Assembly: GCA_035938215.1 (NCBI GenBank)
Contig: DASZHC010000220.1
Span: forward strand, 1 to 9,947
DNA length: 9,947 bases
Reading direction: 5' to 3'
DNA from: DASZHC01 sp035938215
Lineage (GTDB): Bacteria; Verrucomicrobiota; Verrucomicrobiia; Chthoniobacterales; JAFAMB01
Position 1 is the first letter of the stretch; each line of letters begins with the position of its first letter. The notes under the pieces were generated by a model, which ran no database searches, was not told the DNA's origin, and saw nothing but the letters and a program-made list of their open reading frames with translations. The position numbers and the translations under genes were made by a program. This document shows positions 5,770 to 9,947 of this stretch, one piece after another.

Positions 5770-6132
5770 ATGGGACCTCAAGACTTTGGCACAAATCCGA
5801 CTTTCGAAGAGTTCCGAACAGCAGATTGTAGGTTTATGCAAGTGAATGAAACGCTGACAGGTATCCTTCGAGGGCGCACCATTGAACTCGTAACCAAAGA
5901 AGAAGGGTTGGTTACCATTGTGTTTAACGATCGATCCACGATGCAGGTGAAGGTTGCTGGAGGTCCCACCCCGAACATGTTGGGCGAGGGCAGAATCGAG
6001 TCGGTGGAAGAGGACGGAGCCGAGTTTATTCTGTTCGGCGAGAATGATCGGCGCGCAACTCTGAGACTGGCCGCTCCAGGCTCTTCCGTAACCGTTAAGA
6101 ATAACGACGGCGTGGTCGAATACGCGGGATAA
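5770..6132 (+). CDS. Small uncharacterised protein, probably beta-rich
   Basis: 120 aa, no family recognised. Alternating hydrophobic strands run from about residue 27: TLTGILRGRTIELV, GLVTIVFNDRSTMQVKVAGG, GRIESVEEDGAEFILFGE, RRATLRLAAPGSSVTV and GVVEYAG. This suggests a small beta-sheet domain. There are no membrane segments, signal peptide or metal-binding clusters. The ATG at 5770 has AGG directly against it, too close for a good Shine-Dalgarno. An ATG at 5836 (residue 23) is an alternative, with AGG three bases upstream, and begins just before the strand-rich part. The gene converges on the proline dehydrogenase gene, from which it is separated by repeats. Acidic and polar composition suits a soluble cytoplasmic protein. 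Confidence 0.6.
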   Translation: MGPQDFGTNPTFEEFRTADCRFMQVNETLTGILRGRTIELVTKEEGLVTIVFNDRSTMQVKVAGGPTPNMLGEGRIESVEEDGAEFILFGENDRRATLRLAAPGSSVTVKNNDGVVEYAG

Positions 6133-6143
6133 TGCCAACACTT

Positions 6144-6181
6144 AACACCATTTCACGGCGCCGACGGAGCGGACGCCCTCC
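6144..6181 (+). repeat. Direct repeat unit 1 (38 bp)
   Basis: Matches 6278-6315 at 31 of 38 positions by eye. The common ends are AACACCA and GAGCGG-CGCCCTCC. The two units lie 134 bp apart in the space between the converging 5770 gene and the proline gene. This space (6133-6431) otherwise holds only the two hairpins below and a doubtful small frame. Confidence 0.55.
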
Positions 6182-6241
6182 GAGGGATCGGCCAGCAATG
6201 CCCTTCCGGCCGCGGCAACGATGATCGGTGGCGACTTGGAG

Positions 6242-6261
6242 GGCTGCGGTCCCTCGCAGCC
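6242..6261 (+). repeat. Perfect 7-bp hairpin GGCTGCG / CGCAGCC
   Basis: Stem of 7 perfect pairs with a 6-base loop, GTCCCT, preceded by GGAG. It resembles the hairpin at 6351-6370 in layout (GGAGGG, stem, CT-rich loop, stem). No T-run follows, so it is more likely a repeat hairpin than a standard intrinsic terminator, though it could still act on the converging transcripts. Confidence 0.5.
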
Positions 6262-6277
6262 GTGGTTCGCCGACATC

Positions 6278-6315
6278 AACACCAATTAACGGCACCACCA
6301 GAGCGGGCGCCCTCC
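6278..6315 (+). repeat. Direct repeat unit 2 (38 bp)
   Basis: Second copy of the unit at 6144-6181. AACACCAATTAACGGC here corresponds to AACACCATTTCACGGC in unit 1, and the GAGCGG-CGCCCTCC end is shared with one change. In each case it is followed within about 60-70 bases by a GC-rich palindromic stretch. Confidence 0.55.
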
Positions 6316-6350
6316 AGCTCCAGGGCTTGCGTCGACATTGGTCATGGGAG

Positions 6351-6370
6351 GGACGGCCTCCGTGCCGTCC
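6351..6370 (+). repeat. Perfect 7-bp hairpin GGACGGC / GCCGTCC
   Basis: Stem of 7 perfect pairs with a 6-base loop, CTCCGT, preceded by GGGAG. It lies 61 bp past the stop codon of the proline dehydrogenase gene, reading that gene's strand, and 218 bp past the 5770 gene. It could stop transcription from either side, but no T-run follows on either strand. Confidence 0.5.
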
Positions 6371-6406
6371 GACTAATCGTTTCTGGCACGCATAACAAGG
6401 AGAAAA

Positions 6407-6520
6407 ATGGGCCAGCAATTGAGCCCGTGCCTCACCCGGTATCAGCTGAAGATTGCCGGTGAATTTCCGGGGCGAATCCACGGCGCAAAGTGTTCTCGGT
6501 TACGACTCGCGGGAAAGTGA
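6407..6520 (+). CDS. Possible micro-ORF antisense to the 3' end of the proline gene
   Basis: 37 codons, starting MGQQLSPCLTRYQLKIAGEF and ending at TGA 6518-6520. It is preceded by AAGGAG four bases before the ATG, the best Shine-Dalgarno I see in the window. The last 89 bases lie opposite the end of the proline dehydrogenase gene, so codon choice is constrained by that gene and says little. No family is recognised. It may be chance, and confidence rests only on the ribosome binding site. Confidence 0.2.
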   Translation: MGQQLSPCLTRYQLKIAGEFPGRIHGAKCSRLRLAGK

Positions 6521-9470
6521 AATGGAGCAAATAATCGTGACCACCCGCCTTTGTGCCGCTCCCCGACATTTTGAATCCCCCAAAAGGGTGGCGCCCGACG
6601 ATCGCGCCAGTTATCGGTCTATTAATATACAGATTGCCGACAAGGAACTCCGACCGCACCTGTGCGATGTTTCGAGGACTTCGGGAATAGAGGCCTCCTG
6701 TTAGAGCAAAGGGGGAGTCATTCGCAATTTTAAGCGCTTCATCAAGATCCTCGGCACGGTGTACCGAGAGAACCGGCCCAAAGACTTCTTCTTTGGCGAG
6801 CCGTGAAGCAGGGTCGACATCAGTAAAGATTGTCGGCGGAACGAAAAAACCTCTGAGTTCGCTCGGAATGTCTCCCTGATAACTCAGCGTATGCTCGCGT
6901 TTCCCAATTTCGATATAGGATTGGATCTTTTGGAACGCCGCCTGATCGATTACGGGTCCCATGTCGGTGCTGGGATGTTCCGGGAGTCCGATATTGAGTG
7001 CCGCAGCTGCTTCTATCAGCCGGGGAACAAGTTGTTCGTGGGTTTCCCCAATTGTAATGAGGCGCGATAGCGCGGAGCATTTTTGTCCTTGATAACCAAA
7101 TGCGGATTGAATGATGCCAAGTACGGCCTCGTCTAGATCGGCATCCGTGTCGATGATCATTGCGTTCTTTCCGCCCATTTCACAGACGACCTTCTTCAGG
7201 TTCCTCTGATTCGGGTGCGTGACGCCGGCCATTTGCCAGATCTCAGTGCCGACCTCACGAGATCCGGTGAATGCGACAAAGTCGATGTCTGGATGCACCA
7301 CGAGCAGCGAGCCTACGGTTACACCATTTCCAGCGAGGAGATTGGCGACGCCATCTGGCAGCCCTGATTCCTCCATTAGGTTCATGAATTGAGCACCAAT
7401 TACCGATGACTGTTCAGCTGGTTTGATGATGACGGTATTTCCGGTGACCAAAGCCGCTACAGTCATGCCGCAGAGGATCGCGAGAGGAAAATTCCACGGA
7501 GCGATAATGGCCCCGACTCCGCGAGGCAAATAGCTTTCAATGCTCACTTCGCCCGCTGTCTCTTGCGTCAATCGTCCCTCGTTCAAGCGCCGCATTTCCC
7601 GCGCGTAAAATACGCAGAAATCAATAGCCTCGCAGACATCGGCATCTGCCTCGGACCAATTCTTGCCGACCTCGAACACTTCCCATGCAGCGAGATCGTA
7701 CCGGTTCTCCCTCAGCTTTGCAGCGAGAAGTTCAATCAACCGGCAGCGATCTTCTCCGGGTGCCTTGCTCCAGTCGGAAAATCTGCGCTTTGCGGCGGCC
7801 ACCGCGTCAACCACATCCCCAGCGGCAGCCGTTGAGATCAAACCGACGATCTCGTCGGGTCTTGCAGGATTGACGGAGCGCATCGGCTCGCCGGAAATCC
7901 GAGGTCGTCCGGCGATGATGTTTGGGTAGAAGCGGCCAAATTTACTGCGGACGGATTGGAGCGCATGCGCCATTTTTTTACGAACCGAAGAAAAGGTAAA
8001 ATCGGCTGGAGGTTCATTGGCGAATGAGGGAACCGAATCAGAAGGAGTGGGACGATGATGAAGAGATTTATCAGTCGCGGGATTATCGGCATGATGGATC
8101 AAGCGGTCGCCTCTTTCGGTCAATTGTGACGCAGGATCGCGCAGAAGCTCCGTTATCGACGTATTTGCGCCAATTCTTGCCCGCAGAAACCCTTCGTTTG
8201 ACGTATTTTCAAGCAACCGGCGCACGAGGTAGGCCATGCCCGGTACAAGCTCGCCAATGGGACAATATTCGCGAACCCGATACCCAAGATCTACGAGGGC
8301 GCGCCTGATCGATGTCGCCATGCCGTACAACATCTGGAACTCGTAATCGCCAGGCGTAAGTCCCAGTGTCCGCGCGTAAGCAGCCGCGCAGCTAATGGTT
8401 CGCACGTTGTGCGATGCGAACGCCGGATAGACGTATTTCCGGTTTTCCAGAATTAGCCGGGTAATTCGCTCGTAGTTGGCATCCGTCTCGATCTTTGAGG
8501 TATAAACCGGAATCTCCCAGGTCCTTTGCGCGGCAAAGACTTTCTCGAAGTCCCAATAAGCTCCTTTGACGAGGCGAATCGTGAATTGCCTGTTTCTTTG
8601 CTGGGCCCACTTCAACATCTTTTCGGTGTCCCGATAGGAATCGCGCAGATAAGCCTGAATAACGAAGCCCAGGTGCGGGTAGTCGCTCAGCCCCGGTTCG
8701 TCTCCAAGGCGCTTGAATAGTTCCAGGGTGAGCTCTTTCAGCCCGTGGCTTTCCATATCAAGATTGATGAATGCTCCGAGTTCTTTCGCGCGGAGAGCGA
8801 TGGGCTTTAGTCGTGAAAGAATCGCTGCAATATTTGTCTCGGGATCGGAACTGCGAATACGGGCGCAAAGCGCCGAAATCTTTATCGAAATGTTGGCGAA
8901 AGGGGGTTCATTTTCGGAGATGGTAGCGCTCGTCTGCCAGGATTTTGTATGCTCTGCGAGAAAATCGAGGAGCGATCGATAGCGTATCGCATATTGGTCC
9001 GCCTCACGCTCGCCTACGACCGCCTCGCCGAGGATATCCACGGTGAATCTGGCTCCCTCTTTGCAGATTTTGTGGAGGTTCCGGAGAGCGGACTTACTAT
9101 CCGCGCCCGTGATAAAAATATTTGCCATCGCAACTATATTTTTGCGGATGATGGCTGCAGATAGCGGAGGAATGAAGCTCCCGACGCGCAGTGCACCCTG
9201 AAGAAAAGTGGAAACAGGTGTCCTCGTGTCATTCAGATATTCGGAGAGATGGCTTACTACCTCGTCTGAGGACCGAAGGTTCGGAAGAACATCGACGAAT
9301 CGAAACATTTGCGTTTTGAAGAGTGGGTCTCGCATCGACCACTCCATCAAGCGACCGTAGAAGTCCTTTTTGCCAAATAGGCTTCGAGAATTCCCGTATT
9401 TGTCGGTCAAGTCGAATATTTGCCCTCCGAGTTGCTCGATCTCGGCCTGAATATCTGCGACCTTGCTCAT
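6432..9470 (-). CDS. putA: Bifunctional proline dehydrogenase / delta-1-pyrroline-5-carboxylate dehydrogenase
   Basis: 1012 aa. It oxidises proline to P5C (FAD-dependent) and then glutamate semialdehyde to glutamate (NAD+-dependent), probably channelling the intermediate; peripheral to the membrane through quinone use. Residues about 110-430 form the proline dehydrogenase barrel, with RLVKGAYWD (299-307), FASHNVRT (351-358), EFQMLYGMA (377-385), REYCPIGELVPGMAYLVRRL (400-419) and LENTSNEGFL (420-429). A polar, proline-rich linker covers about 455-500. The aldehyde dehydrogenase half follows: IIAPWNFPLA (655-664, catalytic N660), IIKPAEQS (681-688), CEMGGKNA (763-770, E764), GQKCSA (795-800, nucleophile C798) and EEVFGPV (894-900). 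There is no N-terminal ribbon-helix-helix DNA-binding domain, so it is not the autoregulating Escherichia coli type; length fits the short fused form. RocA/PruA naming is equally possible. The ATG at 9470 has no Shine-Dalgarno but a promoter-like box immediately upstream. Confidence 0.93.
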   Translation of the reverse strand: MSKVADIQAEIEQLGGQIFDLTDKYGNSRSLFGKKDFYGRLMEWSMRDPLFKTQMFRFVDVLPNLRSSDEVVSHLSEYLNDTRTPVSTFLQGALRVGSFIPPLSAAIIRKNIVAMANIFITGADSKSALRNLHKICKEGARFTVDILGEAVVGEREADQYAIRYRSLLDFLAEHTKSWQTSATISENEPPFANISIKISALCARIRSSDPETNIAAILSRLKPIALRAKELGAFINLDMESHGLKELTLELFKRLGDEPGLSDYPHLGFVIQAYLRDSYRDTEKMLKWAQQRNRQFTIRLVKGAYWDFEKVFAAQRTWEIPVYTSKIETDANYERITRLILENRKYVYPAFASHNVRTISCAAAYARTLGLTPGDYEFQMLYGMATSIRRALVDLGYRVREYCPIGELVPGMAYLVRRLLENTSNEGFLRARIGANTSITELLRDPASQLTERGDRLIHHADNPATDKSLHHRPTPSDSVPSFANEPPADFTFSSVRKKMAHALQSVRSKFGRFYPNIIAGRPRISGEPMRSVNPARPDEIVGLISTAAAGDVVDAVAAAKRRFSDWSKAPGEDRCRLIELLAAKLRENRYDLAAWEVFEVGKNWSEADADVCEAIDFCVFYAREMRRLNEGRLTQETAGEVSIESYLPRGVGAIIAPWNFPLAILCGMTVAALVTGNTVIIKPAEQSSVIGAQFMNLMEESGLPDGVANLLAGNGVTVGSLLVVHPDIDFVAFTGSREVGTEIWQMAGVTHPNQRNLKKVVCEMGGKNAMIIDTDADLDEAVLGIIQSAFGYQGQKCSALSRLITIGETHEQLVPRLIEAAAALNIGLPEHPSTDMGPVIDQAAFQKIQSYIEIGKREHTLSYQGDIPSELRGFFVPPTIFTDVDPASRLAKEEVFGPVLSVHRAEDLDEALKIANDSPFALTGGLYSRSPRNIAQVRSEFLVGNLYINRPITGAIVGRHPFGGFKMSGSGTKAGGHDYLLHFTFPRVVTENTLRRGFAPEIHRQSSADTG

Positions 9471-9473
9471 AAC

Positions 9474-9482
9474 AGTATAGCA
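9474..9482 (-). promoter_or_regulatory. Extended -10 promoter candidate for the proline gene, possibly leaderless
   Basis: On the reverse strand TGCTATACT is an extended -10 box (TGn plus TATACT, 5 of 6 to consensus). Three bases (GTT) separate it from the ATG at 9470. Transcription starting about 7 bases after the box would begin at or next to the ATG, giving a leaderless mRNA, which agrees with the missing Shine-Dalgarno. No convincing -35 box is seen. The upstream part of the box is the end of repeat F copy 2. Confidence 0.35.
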
Positions 9483-9565
9483 AGGCCGCCTCGGCCAGTC
9501 GGCGCTGCTCCCACCGCACCCTCGCTACCCTGCATCTCGCCGGTCTGAGACGCGGCCTCGCTAGG
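9476..9565 (+). repeat. Dispersed repeat family F, copy 2
   Basis: Homologous to 3389-3473 read on the other strand. It is bounded by near-perfect inverted ends, TAGCAAGGCCGC (9478-9489) and GCGGCCTCGCTA (9552-9563), which match at 11 of 12 positions. Inside, GCCGGTCTGAGA and CGGCGCTGCTCCCA are shared with copy 1. No open frame of meaning. It abuts the proline gene start. Confidence 0.7.
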
Positions 9566-9616
9566 ATTAATAAACCGTAAAGCGGATCAACAATCAAAGG
9601 TGCAGGCGCGCAGCCG

Positions 9617-9661
9617 AGCCTGGAATTTCGCTAGCGCTTTGGCTCGTGAAGTTTCCAGGCT
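9617..9661. repeat. Inverted repeat AGCCTGGAA / TTCCAGGCT
   Basis: Perfect 9-base arms (9617-9625 and 9653-9661), extended imperfectly outward (GCCG and GCGAGGC) and inward (TTTC and GAAG). The 27-base spacer contains the palindrome CGCTAGCG (9629-9636). It may be another short palindromic element. It is followed by GCGAGGCTA, which resembles the end of family F. Nothing recognisable lies between here and copy C at 9752. Confidence 0.55.
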
Positions 9662-9751
9662 AAGCGAGGCTAACCACAGACAATCACACAATTCAACGGA
9701 AATTCATGGATACACCCAAGGATTTGTATAACCATCTTTCGTTTACGATGT

Positions 9752-9911
9752 GGTTTGCGACGACTCTCAGTTCCGTGGCCGGCCGCTGGTCCCGAGCACG
9801 CAGGGCAGGTAGGGTCGCATCTCCGAGGCGACCGCGTTTTGCGATGTGTGGCTTTGGGACTCCGGTCCGCTCGGAGATCGGACCCTACCAAGCTCTGACA
9901 TAACGCGCGAG
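9752..9911 (+). repeat. Dispersed twin-hairpin repeat, copy C (160 bp)
   Basis: Nearly identical to copy B at 4203-4363 and in the same orientation. The inverted arms are 9810-9827 and 9870-9887, and both hairpins and both 9-base cores are unchanged. Most differences lie outside the arms; GCGGTGCGTGG in B is GCGATGTGTGG here, inside the spacer. The open frame from ATG 9706 that runs through it encodes the same GRVASPRRP-type peptide as copy B and is treated as an artefact of the repeat. The last 36 bases of the window hold nothing I can name. Confidence 0.9.
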
Positions 9912-9947
9912 TAGGCTCAGCATCCGAAACAGTTTTGGTTGCGGCTA

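Noticed and set aside
9229..9597. Minus-strand 122-codon frame over the putA start and upstream repeat
   Set aside because: It is a shadow of putA in another frame extended by the open family F repeat; the composition is arginine-rich and not protein-like.

Overview
The window looks like chromosomal DNA from a free-living, heterotrophic bacterium, most likely a soil Verrucomicrobiota (Chthoniobacterales, 'Candidatus Udaeobacter'-like). That placement is an inference. It rests on moderate-high GC, starts that mostly lack Shine-Dalgarno sequences, protein flavour, and intergenic spaces filled with short palindromic repeats of a kind I associate with that group. No rRNA or other taxonomic marker is present apart from a short ileS fragment. 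I see no tRNA, rRNA, CRISPR array or transposase gene.

Layout. 1-221 (-): 5' end of ileS, cut by the window edge. 395-3277 (-): a three-gene four-carbon acid-sugar (tetronate) operon in transcription order otnK, otnC, ltnD, with otnK and otnC overlapping by ATGA. 3278-3618: divergent intergenic space with one copy of a dispersed repeat (family F) and a nested inverted repeat. 3619-4161 (+): RimJ/RimL-type GNAT acetyltransferase. 4203-4553: a repeat island of three palindromic elements almost end to end. 4651-4698: a strong hairpin covering the first ATG of a DUF4261-type gene (4690-5436, +). 5397-5666 (-): weakly supported small gene. 5770-6132 (+): small uncharacterised protein. 6144-6370: duplicated repeat and two hairpins. 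6432-9470 (-): fused proline dehydrogenase/P5C dehydrogenase (PutA/RocA type). 9471-9911: a second family F copy, a 9-bp-arm inverted repeat and a 160-bp copy of the island's main repeat.

How the genes work together. LtnD, OtnK and OtnC are three of the four enzymes that turn L-threonate (or a related tetronate) into dihydroxyacetone phosphate and CO2. The isomerase OtnI is not in the window. The fused proline enzyme turns proline into glutamate. Both routes feed carbon from plant or soil solutes into central metabolism. The remaining genes are single and not visibly linked to these pathways.

The most unusual content is the repeats. One family (A, B, C, D) is built from hairpin units with a fixed 9-nt core, ATCTCCGAG, inside stems whose sequence differs between units yet stays self-complementary. 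Full copies carry two units in inverted orientation, so the two cores are complementary to each other. One partial copy supplies the stop codon of ltnD. One end of a family F copy forms part of the best promoter candidate of the proline gene.
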